From: Diadema setosum
Lineage: Eukaryota > Echinodermata > Echinoidea > Diadematoida > Diadematidae
Direction: 5' to 3'
DNA length: 64,000 nucleotides
Assembly (NCBI RefSeq): GCF_964275005.1
Contig: NC_092706.1
Coordinates: 29,998,781-30,062,780, forward strand
The translations under genes and the position numbers were made by a program. Position 1 is the first letter of the stretch. Each line of letters starts with the position of its first letter. Shown piece by piece: positions 48,301-60,179 of this stretch. A model generated the notes under the pieces. That model did no database searches. It was not told the origin of the DNA and was given only the letters and a program-made list of their open reading frames with translations.

Positions 48301-49630
48301 AATATCATCACAAAAGAATGACATTGGTCACAAGTTTGTAGGCAAGTAAAGTAAGCCGAGATGTCATCGCCTCGCAACTCTCGCTAAAATAATTGTATTT
48401 GAACCATCAAGACGCGTCAATAATCTAGCAATCATCACCAATAACAGATAAATATTGCTTTTACAGTATGAGCATTACAATTCTTGGGTCATTTGATTCG
48501 CAGTATGTCTAATGGAAAATGACATTTTTAGAAAAGAAGTAATTGCAGAATGTCAATTTCAGAGTTATAAAGTGCGGTGACTCTTTAGGCCTCATTGTTT
48601 CGTGAAAACGTGTGAAACGTTAATCTTCCTTCATCTTCTCACTTCATGTTGATTTCAATGAAACTTTCTGTGTTGCTTTTTGCTGAATGCTCCATATAAG
48701 TGAAGTGGAATGGAGTTTGATCATTACAGGAAAGAGACAAAAGGAAAGTTACAAACGCCTTAAACAAAACGCAATTTCTTAAATTAAGAAAACAGGGAGC
48801 TAAGCTACAGGATTCTATACATGTGTATCATGACACAAAAATGCAAACGGTAAGGAGTATTTTTTTTTTTCAACTCACTGTAAGCACAGCCACGGTTTCA
48901 TTCGACGTCAGTCTCTTCCGTCTTTGTGCTATTCTTGCAGTACGCCCTCTACGGTAGCAGTCATCTCCACTAAGGTTTCTGCAGGTGTACGTGTACACTA
49001 CTTCTGCATCTTCCCTCTCAAGAAAAAGCCATTCGAATGACAGCATTTGCACATACACAAGCTTTTATCTATCTTTGACAGACCATGTTTAGGTTAAGAC
49101 GTTGGTTTGCTGGATCCTCGGCAGCTGTCCTGTCTTCGTAACGAGTTCGGATCATGTAGTTGTGGCAGGTGAATGTGGTCGTGAACATAACCAAATACAA
49201 GAAAAGATTTGCCGTAACTCCCGCAGCATGTATTTCTCAGATACATGATAACAATGCACTGCAAAACTTAAGATTCAGAGTGTAGTTCCATGTTCCGGTG
49301 ATGCGCTTCAACAAAATGTCATCCTTTTCAGTGCTGGACATGACTATTGTTAAGTCGAAGATCGCAGAGTAAGGAATCACGTACAACACGTGAGGGAATT
49401 TTCATCCTTTTGAAAATGAAGTTCCTTGGAAAATCTGGCTTCACAATGATCCGTTTATGGATAGAAAGAATAAGTGTCTCAGTATTTTGCTGAAATAAAT
49501 CTTCTGCGTCACAATTCAGAATCGCACTTTGATCTCATTTTCAAAAATAAAAGATGATACAAACTATTGCACTGACCTGCAGGCAGCGAGGAATGTTTTT
49601 GTATTGCACAGGCAATTGCCACATCTACAC
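45320..49630. other. 3' flank of the Ig/disordered gene, no gene recognised
   Basis: It contains the diverged repeat copy at 47096-47216, and AT-rich sequence otherwise. Short open frames at 45419, 45807 and 47758 lack family signals and splice partners. Confidence 0.5.
47096..47216 (+). repeat. Dispersed repeat, diverged copy 3 of the GAATATTCCTTG family
   Basis: Ordered words CTCAAGAATATTC, GGTATCAATGGAAAGGTTT and GGACGTACTT match copy 1 at 1949-2075 with more divergence. A further related word (ACTCGCAAAATGAGTTAAA) lies at 46987. Confidence 0.55.
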
Positions 49631-49647
49631 AAAGATGATTTTTGTCT

Positions 49648-49653
49648 TTTATT
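49648..49653 (-). terminator. Poly(A) signal AATAAA of the Ig/disordered gene
   Basis: A canonical hexamer (TTTATT on the plus strand) lies about 100 nt past the stop codon of the 2.4-kb exon. It supports that exon being the 3' terminal exon. Confidence 0.6.
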
Positions 49654-49752
49654 TTTTTAAATACTCGCCAGATACGTATTAAGTAGATGAATTAGATATG
49701 GCCTTACACGATTTCAGGTCAACGAACAGGGAGACGGTTTGATGATTGAAAG

Positions 49753-52139
49753 TTAAAGTTCTTGAAGTACAGAAGCTTTGCTCTTTCCATGTACCCCCGG
49801 ACAGTGCGCTGAGCTGAAACCACTGTCAGTCCTAGACAGGTGTAAATTAGTTCGCACATCGTCTTCGTCCGACGTGCTGCAACTAAACTTGAGTACATCA
49901 TTGTGTTTTCTTTCCATGGATGCAATATTGCTGGTTACTAGAAGGGTTATTTCTTTGCTTCCTTCGGCGGTGAGTTCTACATTCATTGTCTGCTCTGCTT
50001 CACTTTCATCTGCTTCAACGAGTTGACTTTCCGCTACAGAACCCTTTGTGGGTTCACCACGATGCTTACACTTATCATGGTTTCTGTTCCCATGCATTGC
50101 ACGCTCATTTCGACACAATTCACTTCGCGTTTGGCTTTCCAAGTTGACAGTCCTTTCTGTGAGATAGGAAGCGAGACCTTCGTTGCCCGATCCATACTGA
50201 GAATGAGAAGCCACTTCCTCCTCCAAATCCTGTAGGAGACCGAGCGGCGAGTCAGCATCGTACTGGGAAACTCTACCTGAGTGATACCTTTTGGAGTTCA
50301 TAGCCAGAAACCCTTCGTCATCTGACGAGGAGCTCAAAGTCTGTCCGGGTGGAAATTGTTGGCTTTTATCTTGAAGGTTTTCAGACTGTTTGCTTGGTGA
50401 AGAGTCGCCTTCACGATCCAAGGAGTGCGAAGAAACGATTTTCTCTGAGTAAGATTTGATCAAGTTACTCACGCCCTCAAGCTCTGGTGGGTAACTTTCG
50501 TCACAAGAAGACGAATCGGTAGATGAGATACGAGATCTTGACCTGGTGGCAAAGCTGTGTCTGCTACGTCCGGAGCGAGTCCGCTGATGAAGGCTACCGC
50601 AGCTATGCCGCCTTGTCCCTTCACGTGTTTTCGGAACGCTCCACGTGGCACTGTCTGGAAAGGATTCGCCTCCGAAGTCTAACGACCTGGTGGCTGGTAA
50701 AGGCCTTCGACGAGTTCTTTGGGTTTTGAGTTCTTGACTAAACAGACTAGTCTTCAGGAGTTCGCGAAGTGGAGTTCGTTTGACTTGGCTGCCTTCATCA
50801 ATATGTCTACTGGCAGAATGTTTTTCCACGTTATTGTTGTTCTGATTGCCGTTGAGGCTTGGTTCAGTCGTATTGTAAGAATTCAAGATGACGGAATGAT
50901 TAACTTCGCCTGCATTGGTCTCACTGCCTTGAACGGTACCTTTGATATTTCCCACAAGTTCCGCCATGACCTTCAGAGAATCCTCTAAGCTACATTGTCC
51001 CCACACTCCCGAATCTGCCTGGTAAGTGGACGCATTAATGTTCATATCTGATCCATCAAAGCCTTCCCCATTGCTGTCTGACACTTGAATCAGATCTGTC
51101 CTAGCCGGTCTACCTTTCAGTCGCCTGGACGGAGTGCTGATTCTTGAACTGCCTTCTGTATCAGAGTTTGGAAATCTCTGGACCAAAGAGTCTAATTTTT
51201 GTCTCAGCTTCTCCTCTGCCTCGTTCTCGTTTTCATCGTAAGAAGTTAGATTGAGAAGGTCGTCAATGATGTCCAAACAAGTGTCTACCTTTTCTGTCAG
51301 CTCCTGAGCTTTTTCCAAATCTAGACGCACTCTTTCCGATTCATTGGGGTTCACAGATTTTCGCTTTCTACTCGCTTGACGCTTTTTCCTACTTTTTGAT
51401 GACTTTGGCCTTGAGAATTGTTTTCTGAAGTTAACATCATCTTCGTTTATTTCGGAATTCTCATCATGCATTGCAGATTGCTTCAGTCCTACAGGAGACC
51501 TTGAGCTACGTCTGACTAACCTTCGTTTCTGTCCCCTCTCACTATTTGTCTCCTGTGCTTTTGTGCAAGCTTTAATGTTTTGCGGATGATTTGTATCGTA
51601 ACTACTAATGTCGTTCTGAGAACTATCAGTTGCATTGGCATCAGCTGATATAAAGACTTCGGAGTTATTCGCATCTTGGGTCGTCAGGCTTTCAGATAAA
51701 GCGATGTCAGTTTGTAGAGTCTCGGAGGAATTTCTCTTTGCATTATGACAAGTTTCCCCATTCACTGAGTTTATATCCGCTTGAGCGTTTCCGTTAACTT
51801 CTATCACTGACGTACTCTGTGCAGGATCTACTTCAGGGGGTATTGATTTGCTTCCCTCTACTGGCGACTCGGATACCATTACTGCTTCGATCATCTTTTC
51901 GGTATCTTTATTTGTGTCGACATCCACTGCGATGCTGCAGTTGGCCGTTGATGTTTCCTGAGCGACATCATCGACATCTAGAGCCTGCTCGTCGTCGATG
52001 CCGTCTAAGTAGTCTTTTGCGATGATACCCGTGTCACTCTCAATAACTAATGGAGATTCAACAGGTGCATCTTCAAGTCTCTCTGGGAGTGGTGTCCCCG
52101 AACTGACAAGCGACGCACTCCTTGGTCCGATGATCTCAC
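49753..52139 (-). CDS. Ig/disordered gene, last exon (794 codons and stop)
   Basis: The exon is 2387 nt, the longest open frame in the window by far. The acceptor is CCGTATCTAG, phase 1, and the stop is at 49753-49755. Counted over the whole protein it contains GQKRRLVRRSSRSP near 463, RKKRQASRKRKS near 510 and the helix region KAQELTEKVDTCLDIIDDLL near 540. Two further short hydrophobic motifs occur (SLEDSLKVMAELVGNI near 645; GVSNLIKSYSEKI near 815), and the end reads SRTDSGFSSAH and onward. Runs of Ser-Arg and Ser-Asp suggest many phosphorylation sites. Shorter frames on the plus strand inside it are shadows. Confidence 0.92.
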
Positions 52140-55100
52140 CTAGATACGGAAACATTGAGTGGATTGTGGAGATTTAAATAACTTGTATTTAAAAAGACAT
52201 TTACCAAACAAAAGTATTAAAGTGTACTTTTTATACATGAAATGGCCTTCGCAAGGTTTTGAAATAACAAGGAGAAACAGTTATGATCTTATATCAAAAC
52301 ATAGTTTCGGATAAATTGAAATATCTATTTTTTCTGTCTCTGCATTATTTGTCACCTTCGAGTATACGTCAGTTTCAATCTGGGTTGTTGTTGTTTTTTT
52401 TTTCACTTGATGGCCGAAAATGGGCTCTTAGGCAAAGGCAAACTTGTGGTCTAGAATGCTACAACACCCACAGTATACGTACACTAAAAATTTGTATGTT
52501 AGGAAGATGTTTTACAAATCAGTCTATTCTCGTACCCTGGTTTCGTCCAAAGACACTTTATGAATAATTCATTACTACAGACTGTCGTAGTAGAAACACC
52601 TAGTTTCATTTCATTCGACATAGTCAGTAATCTCCAATGTATGTTGTTCCTTTTTCAAGTGGATTTTGAAAGTAACATATTACGTTCTCTGAGTACGCAA
52701 TACATCCGTAATAATGTGCACAATTAATCAGATTTTGAATATGATTATGCCATTGTATGCTGCAGTTCAAACAGAAAGTATTCTTATAATATTGTGGTCA
52801 GTTATTTGTTTGTTCGTTGGTAAGTCAAAAGGATCTCACAGAACCGTCATGACATACCTTCTATTCTAAGTAGACATGAGCAGAAAGCCTGGCCATGTGG
52901 ATTAATTGCCACACACGTGTACTCCCCACCATCACGGACTGTAGTCTCATTAACATCCAGGATGGAAACGAGTGCGCATGCGTCCGATTCTTCGCTGGTC
53001 CCACCGTCGGCGTAGTTTGCAACACGGATGCGACAGGAGGCTTCCTGTTTGACGGCTTTCCCTGAAGCGAACCAGCTAATTTCCGGCAGGGGGTAACCTG
53101 AGGCAATAATGATAGATTATAGCTCACATCTTCTTATCTGTGTTTCCGTGTGAATAGCTGACAGCAATGATGCGCTCCTTAGCTTTGACGATGAAAAGTT
53201 TTGCTATGGTTTTCAATGATTTTTCAGCTGTTGTTTGTATTAAGATTTTCGGATGCACGGGAATGCAGCATGGAAAAGCCGCAAGTATTTCATTTATACC
53301 TAATGCCTGCGTATGATGGAAAATCTGAAATGTATCATACACCCAGCAGGCACAATCACATTACAATGAGAATTAACATGTTTTCACGAGGTTTATAACA
53401 GTATTAAGGAAGCGCCTCTCTCTCTCTCTCTCTCTCTCTTTCCTATTCTAGAGTAAATAATGACAATTGTTCCATGGTGGGGCAAAAGAAATATTGAAAC
53501 ACTTCTGAATTAGATCTGGACTAGTTGTATGGAAGGGGTACGCGGTATTTGTCACCACTGGAAAAGATAAAAAAACCACAGAAACAAAAAAAAGAATCCT
53601 TCTGAGGGACAGATTTACACAGAATGTGCAAATGTCCCTAAGTCAGTGAGATTGTAAAATATATGGCAAACTTTGGGGAGATAATGTTATGTTTAAACCA
53701 AATTCAAATTATTGCCTAACTCCACTGTTTTCAGTAAAAGTTTTGACGAATGAATAATTTTAATCCTTCCCTCTCCCTTCGCCTTCTGTTTCATTCTTCC
53801 TTGATATAGGAAATGGATTACAGGAGTGATCAAACTTTATTAACCGAATTAAGCTGACGAGTTAAAACAGAAATACAACTGCTGCAAAGCCTTTCAAGCG
53901 AACCATGTGTTAACAAGTAGAATCCGCTCGCTATTAAAAGGCAACGAGGGGCGCTGGACGTGCCCTGCGCACCCGACGACTAACACTATCACTCGCTTCT
54001 CGGCCCGACTTACCGGCTATGCAACAGACAAATCTAGCCTCGCCCCCAGCTGGGCAGGTGTTGTTTCGTGGCTTAATGATGAATCGAGGCGAATGATGAC
54101 GTAAATTGCTGAAGTCCGTCTGTGCCATTGTGTCGTCAAAGGTAAAGGTTCTCTCTAAGACATCTTCCTGTCCTCTTTGTGGATGTATCAAAACAAGAGA
54201 GGAAAAAAGAAAAGTAAGGAATCTTTGTTGACACCCATCTCATTGTTACGTAACAATGTGTCGGAACGGCTTGAAATGCTTCGCTGATTCACGAAATGAA
54301 ACAAAAATTTAAATAATGATAAAATTGGGCTGTATTTTGTTATCTTGGCAAAAAAATTAGTGATACCAATGTGACGATAAAAGACATATATTTACAAGCC
54401 TCTAGACTATATCTGTGACGTCAGAGATGGCGTTTATAACGAAAAGAAAATGAAAAGAGTCTTTGTTGACAACCATCTCACTATTATGTAACAATGTGTC
54501 GGAACGGTTTAAAACAGTTTGTAACAAATTACAATGATTATAAAAATTGGCTCTATTTCGTTATCTTGGCGACAAAAAGAAAAAAATACAATAGTGAAAC
54601 TGATGTGACAATAAACATTATAGTCTCCACTCTGGAATTTAATGACTTTTTTCTGTGACGTCAGATATTACGTTTTTTAATGTCGTTGACGATGCAAATG
54701 TTTACGGTCTTTTCACAGAGAAGTGACAATTGGGGCGATTACGCGAGATGACGTACATAACCACAAACCCTGTCATTAATAATCTTTTTGGTAATTCATC
54801 GGAGCAAATGATGACCAATACGTCGATTGCTAATGATTATTTTTAGTCATTAAACAAGACAGAAAATGCCAGATTTTATTACACTGTCTAGATTAGTTCA
54901 AGATCTTTCCAGTACAGTTTATATCTCATTCATGTTTACAGAGCAGTAGAGCTTCCGTCGCTACAAATGTAGCTTACACTTTCGATGCATAAATTACAGG
55001 GTCATCACCAACAGTCTAAAAATGGCAACAGACGTAAAACTAATCCCAACCGATGATCTGTGTAAAGCCTCTGGGGTTTCAACATTTCCCACATTTCACA

Positions 55101-58100
55101 TTCGTATCATCTGCAATGTTAAGAGTTCCCACCTCTATTCAGACTACGATGAATACAACTTCTTTCATTGCGAACATAGAATTAGGCATTACTCGGTTTC
55201 TTCATTCAATATTTTCCCATCAACGTATTGATAAGAAATATTTATCCATTAGAAAAATTCATAATTTCCAAATTGATGAGTAAATCCCTGCTGTCAAAAT
55301 ACTCTGTGCAGGGTGTATTTTGCCGTTGTTTGTTTAGTTTTGTTAATTATCATCTTTATTGTTATTTATAGACCGGAAATTAATTGTGTTGCTCCTGGTA
55401 ACGCCTATCCCACAGCTTTAGGAAGCAACTTGTTAGTTTATCTGAATTCAAGCCTGTAGATTGGGTTGTTCGCGACGGAGGGTAAGCTTTTAACATAATA
55501 ATTGGCAAAAATTAATGTAATGCAATACGTAACGTTTTCCATTAAGCTGGATGTCTGCCTCGACGGACGGACTGATACATGTTTATATGAACCCTCCCGA
55601 ATTATTCAGTCAAAGACATAAACTCGGCCAAAGTAATATGGTTGAAAGATAATATCATTGATTTTCTGTTTTTAGAGCAATCCTCATGTTTAAAAAAAAA
55701 AGTTGATAAGTTGATGGTACAGGTCTAGAAAGAGGAAGAACATCACATTTACAAACAATCAGATCGTGCTACGCATATATCGAAATCCACGACTTGTTTT
55801 GGCCCAATCCTCGTTTCCCTTTAAAGATCATTCTCAAAATACTCACAACCACTCTATCCAAAAAATGCGGTTCTATTAATTTAAGGTCCCGTGAAGCTGC
55901 ACTTGTTTCTAGGCTAATTTTCTTTTCCGTTGTGACGTCGTGTATTTACAAGTTTGTGTACTAATTACCAAACTTACACGTCCACAAACCAATGCATAAG
56001 CCCATAGAGAACATCACACACATACACATACCTGCACTCAACGCTCACACTAATAAACAAAACGAAGCCGAGAAGGTATCGTGGACTATCACGTTACCGT
56101 ATTGCAGTCTCGCGCTCTAGTAACTTTACTTAAACTCTGCAACACAGCAGTTGTGTCGTAGCGAGCGTGGCGAGTGATACCACTAAATTCATAATTATCC
56201 AAAGGTCCAAATCTTCGAGTTTCTCTTTATATCTGAGATACCTGATGATTCTGGCACAATTGGAATTTACGCTTGGCTTTGAAAATATGATATACAAACA
56301 CTGAAAGACTTGTCAAAGTTTCTTACCGGTCTGACAGCTCTGAACATGCGGTCTCATAGTCTTCAGTGTCGTCTGAAGTAACATCAGGGAAACCTATGGT
56401 AGGAAACGTAAACACAAACCCAGAAGATGAGAAAACAGATTTCCTTGGCTTTGACCCGGAGGAAACCTCAGAACGATTTAATGAGAAAGACAGACAGACG
56501 AATCTCTGGAACCATAAAGTCACGTATAGAGTCTTCACACTGCCATCTTCTCCCAGGGAGAAGAGAATGAGAATGCAGGTGTGAGTAGTTTCAAACCTCG
56601 ACCTACTTAAATCTTAACTCCATCCAGAGATTCGACCTCCCCAGCGGTCACTCAACATTGGACGGGAAATGAACGCATGCATCGTTGGGTCCTTGATGAA
56701 AGACTAGCCGCATATAACATTAAAGGAGGACAATATTTCATATATACCTTCTATGTTTACTAGATAAAATCTGGTAACATATGCATAACATGTGAGATAA
56801 GACTTTCTATGTTTGAAGGTTAGGTATGAAAATTAACGAAAAGATGAATTTCAAGTGTTTTTGTTTAATCTTTTATAGGTAAGTTCTGTTTGAATAGGTA
56901 CAAGAAAAATCTATGGACTCGATCTCAAACCATAATACATCTTTATCTCAATTAGAGGTTGAGTGATTTCACTGATGATCATAACAAATGTATAATTCTA
57001 CTCTACAGTGATTCAAATCTCTCAAGAATTCTATCATAGGTCTGCAAAGTAGGTTGACTTCCTTTGAAGGGATGGTATGGTATTGGTGGAGATGAGGATT
57101 GGGCTTTTACCTTTTTGCGAGATACCAAGAAACCACTTGTGAAATAGTACAGGGCATACCATTCTAAGAGGAATTCAAACTTTATTTGATGAAAATCGAT
57201 TTTAGAATGGCAAGGACATCCAAAAACAAAATAAAACATAGCAATCCTAATAAAAGCGGATCCAACTTTTTATTAGGATTGCTCTGTTTTGGGTATCTTG
57301 GCCATTTCAAAATTTCAATTTTCATCAAATAAACGTTGAATTCCTCTTCTAATTACATTCTCTTTCATATTTCATAAAAAGGTTTTGCTGTATCTCATCC
57401 AAAAATGTTAGAAACCTGAAGTTAGATCTGAGCCAAAACTATACAATCCCTTTAAAGCCTGCGTGACTTTGACTTTTGAATCTTTTGGGGGAAACTTTAA
57501 TCGAGGATGTAGGGTGTTAGTCAAATCCAGGCTTGGCAGGTTAGTAAAAACCAGGGCTTGGTGATTTCCGTCGAGAGAAAATATTTCCTTCCCAAGATCA
57601 CAAGAAGACTTACTTCTACAGGATCATTGCATTACGATGATGGGGAACATCATTATGCCATCAGAACTTTGTTAAGATAACGACATTATCAAGAACTGTG
57701 CTAGCAGTAACAGCAAAGGAAACATTTTACGATAATAAAGCTTAAATCAACTTTAACGCGATGATAATATTTAATCCAATAATTGTAACGCATGGTCAGT
57801 ATATCCTGAATAAACAAACAGTGTAGATAGACACAGAGTGTAGATAAAGATTGCTAACTGATCATTAACTGATAAACAAAAAGAAGAATCGGCTGCTGAA
57901 ACAATGTCCTCTCTTTGCATGCGTCCCTCTGTTTTGTTATTTTTGTTAACATGAAGTGAAGGAGGCAAAACGGAAATGTTGTGTTAGAGAAACATCCCTG
58001 TGAGCACACAGGAAATGAACATTGCATTCCTTTGCGGGTAGCGAGGGACAAAAGGAGTGAATGGTTGCCATGGAGATCAGTCAATGGTTAAATCCTATAA

Positions 58101-60166
58101 TCAAGGATACTCGTCCGATAGAGGTCTAACGCTGGGGGCTGGTTTTCATTTAGGCGGATTTGTGTTGGAATTTTCTTTCTAAATCAGAATCTAAATCTAT
58201 TGCATGTGCAAACTACGGTTACATACTGGTCATCTTCGGACTCGACATCGCCAGCATTGTCGGCCCATTGACGTAACGAGTTCTCGCTGGTGGAGGGGAG
58301 TTCGGAAAGGACGTCCCAAGTGACATTGATGAGGAATCTCCATGCTTACGAAGCGGTGGTGGTTTCTTTTTCGACATCGAGCTGACGACGTCGTCATCGT
58401 GGTGCCACAGCAGGGACGCGTTGGTTGACGAGCGAGAGATTGACGGTCCCAGACACTCGTAGATGCTCGAGTTCGTCGACGTTATGGCAGAATGCTCTAC
58501 TTTCATCTTCTCCCCTGGGCGATGAAAAAGAAAAACCGTGACTAAAGTGTGGTTCCTGATTAACACAGTAGACATGATTGAACATTTAAGTCTTTCCTTA
58601 TCAATCGTAATTATAATGTCAGAAACGAAAACTGTATAAAGATACAGACGTTACAAGTCGATGCTCATCTGATAAAACCGTTTTTTTTTTCACTCTGTAA
58701 ACATTTTTTGACGTACTTTTATTTCAGCCAGTCAGGACAGAGAAACACAAACCTTGAGTACATACCAGCACAGTACCTAATATGAATACGAATACACATA
58801 CAACGTGCAAATATATGTGACCTATAGTGATTGCCGTTTTCATGAAATGGTGCCTTTATGTTAGTTACCCATAAATAGAGAATATATTTCAATTTACGTC
58901 AGTACAAAACATCTTCAATAAACAATATTAAGCAATATTGACATAACAATAAAAAGTCCTTCTATTTTCAAAATGTACGTCATGATGACGTAGTGAAATA
59001 CTTCAGCTTGAGAGGACAAAATCAACGAGAGTGCTTTAATTCTTTTCAAAGATTCTTACCAGTAAACAAATAATGAGGGTCGCAAAGATGAAACCACACA
59101 CATGCAAGCACACACCAATAATGCTCAGACACGAGACACGTTACACTTCCACAATAACAATACACGGACAAATCACAATCTGACATACAGTGCACAAAAT
59201 ATGATCGATAGTGTTAATGAAAGATGAATTGAGTGTCCGCATGAACCTGAATCTGTCTGTTATTGATCGTAGAAAACACACACACAAACACACACACAAA
59301 CATCTAGTAGCGGCTTCAGTAATGGTCACAGAGTATTTGGCGATGTTGCGTGGACCCCGTAGTATCACACGTATTTAGCGTCTACTCCACAACTGTTCAG
59401 AGTTTTGAATGGAGTATCGTCACGTACGAGGCAGAATAAGACACTGACCTCATTTTTTTTCTTTTGATTAAATTACTTTGTTATAATTTTTACAAATGCA
59501 TTAAATCAGCTAAAATAAGATTTGAATCGTTGTGCTGTCTGGAACCTATAGTCTACATGAATTCTAGCTTTGAGGCAACTGATCAGGGATAGTCTATCTC
59601 TCGAGACCGACGAGAAGAAAACTTGACGAGGCTATTATTTTTTAAAGCTGGAAACCCGGTATATGTTTAATGGTAGTCCTTTGGGTATTCATCTGAATCA
59701 GATTCCACATGGCGTTCTAATGTTGACGTTTCTGGTTAGCCTTATTTAAAAAAAAAAAAAAAAATCACACACACACACACACATACTGAAAACGTAAAAG
59801 TCCAAAGAATTACTTTCTTCATGAACACAAAGGGGTCTATCAATCAATTCCCCAATTTCTAACAGTATCGACATTATAATAATTCAACAAAAACCCCGTG
59901 GACAAAATCATCTTTCACTAATAGTATTTTGTCGGTGGTGGGGGGGATCTGTTTCTCCGAAGGATATCCAATGAAGATCTCTATCATGTCAACACAAATG
60001 AATCTCATCGGAGCTGTATCTCCATCCCCGTGTTGCCACAGGTCTTGAATTGGCGATGCTATGTTTAGACGTGTCTCGTGAGAGAGTAAATGCAATCAGA
60101 GCGCTGATACCGCGTAAATTCGATTTGATCTGCATTCCTACCTGCGGTGCAGCAAGCCGACCCCAT
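49753..60166 (-). CDS. Ig-domain protein with long disordered C-terminus, about 1055 residues, six coding exons
   Basis: Six exons join in phase (3168 nt, 1056 codons with stop). The inferred N-terminus MGSACCTAGEKMKV has Gly2 and Cys5/Cys6, a possible myristoylation/palmitoylation signal. A proline/serine-rich segment (about 12-125) follows. An I-set Ig domain spans about 156-261, with ARFVCC in strand B, ISWF in strand C and GGEYTC in strand F. The remainder, encoded by one 2.4-kb exon, is low-complexity: acidic up to about residue 460, two basic NLS-like clusters (about 464-473 and 504-522), a predicted helix (about 529-580), and Arg/Ser-rich and Ser/Asp-rich blocks. No catalytic domain was recognised. 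A minus-strand AATAAA lies at 49648-49653, about 100 nt after the stop. The Ig resembles those of the MLCK/palladin class, but I cannot name the family. Confidence is high for the Ig and final exons and lower for the start. Confidence 0.82.
52858..53097 (-). CDS. Ig/disordered gene exon 5: second half of the I-set Ig domain
   Basis: The 240-nt phase 1-1 exon lies between CCTCAG and GTATGT. It reads YPLPEISWFASGKAVKQEAS at the start and RDGGEYTCVAINPHGQAF near the end, with the canonical C-strand Trp and F-strand Tyr-x-Cys. Confidence 0.92.
53415..53441. repeat. (CT)n microsatellite
   Basis: This is a perfect CT tract in the intron between Ig exons 5 and 4 of the Ig/disordered gene. Confidence 0.95.
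54014..54174 (-). CDS. Ig/disordered gene exon 4: pre-Ig linker and first Ig strands
   Basis: The exon is 161 nt (1 + 53 codons + 1). It encodes GQEDVLERTFTFDDTMAQTD and then PRFIIKPRNNTCPAGGEARF with VCCIA, the A-B strands of the Ig. The donor is GTAAGT. The acceptor is chosen at CACAAAG (54175-54176 AG) because it fits the phase of exon 3; its pyrimidine tract is mediocre. Confidence 0.85.
54206..54672. repeat. Intronic ~235-bp tandem duplication with CRE words
   Basis: Copy 1 (about 54206-54435) and copy 2 (about 54445-54672) share ATCTTTGTTGACA, AACAATGTGTCGGAACGG, TTTTGTTATCTTGGC and CTGTGACGTCAGA in the same order. Each copy ends with a full CRE palindrome TGACGTCA. It lies in the intron just 5' of exon 4. 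Confidence 0.85.
54680..56320. other. Intron of the Ig/disordered gene
   Basis: No exon or repeat was recognised. It is AT-rich apart from a short mixed stretch at 56030-56170. Confidence 0.5.
56327..56393 (-). CDS. Ig/disordered gene exon 3: short acidic exon
   Basis: The exon is 67 nt and encodes FPDVTSDDTEDYETACSELS plus Asp and split codons. The donor is GTAAGA. Two acceptors are phase-compatible: CATAG before GTTTCC (chosen) and TTCAG 21 nt further in, before ACGAC. The second would remove seven residues. Confidence 0.78.
57062..57458. mobile_element. ~400-bp hairpin MITE, CTTTAAAGGG ends (copy 2)
   Basis: It begins CTTTGAAGGGATGGTATGG and ends ACTATACAATCCCTTTAAAG. It shares the interior AAACCACTTGTGAAATA, AAACAAAATAAAACATAGCA and TTATTAGGATTGCTCTGTTT words with the 22334-22736 copy. 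It is intronic in the Ig/disordered gene. Confidence 0.85.
58227..58514 (-). CDS. Ig/disordered gene exon 2: Ser/Pro-rich segment
   Basis: The 288-nt exon lies between CGCCCAG and GTATGT. It encodes GEKMKVEHSAITSTNSSIYE and later SMSKKKPPPLRKHGDSSSMS, ending PKMT plus one base. If the 60-kb exon is not used, ATG at 58504-58506 is the likely start. A second frame is open over the last ~120 nt; the full-length frame was preferred because only it is open throughout and matches both neighbours. Confidence 0.72.
58520..60135. other. First intron of the Ig/disordered gene
   Basis: It contains short CA runs (59276-59300, 59765-59783) and an A-run at 59749. No exon was recognised. Confidence 0.5.
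60142..60166 (-). CDS. Ig/disordered gene exon 1 (coding part): MGSACCTA
   Basis: ATG GGG TCG GCT TGC TGC ACC GCA G ends in a donor GTAGGA (60136-60141). The ATG has a strong context (A at -3, G at +4), and its phase 1 end joins the GG GAG start of exon 2. A second ATG 11 nt upstream (60175-60177) is out of frame and would read into a stop in exon 2. N-terminal Gly2 with nearby Cys residues is a candidate lipid anchor. Confidence 0.55.
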
Positions 60167-60179
60167 TTTCCTCGCATCT

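Noticed and set aside
50034-51819. Several open frames on both strands inside the 2.4-kb exon
   Set aside because: They are shadows of the 794-codon frame, which alone is spliced in phase to the Ig exons.
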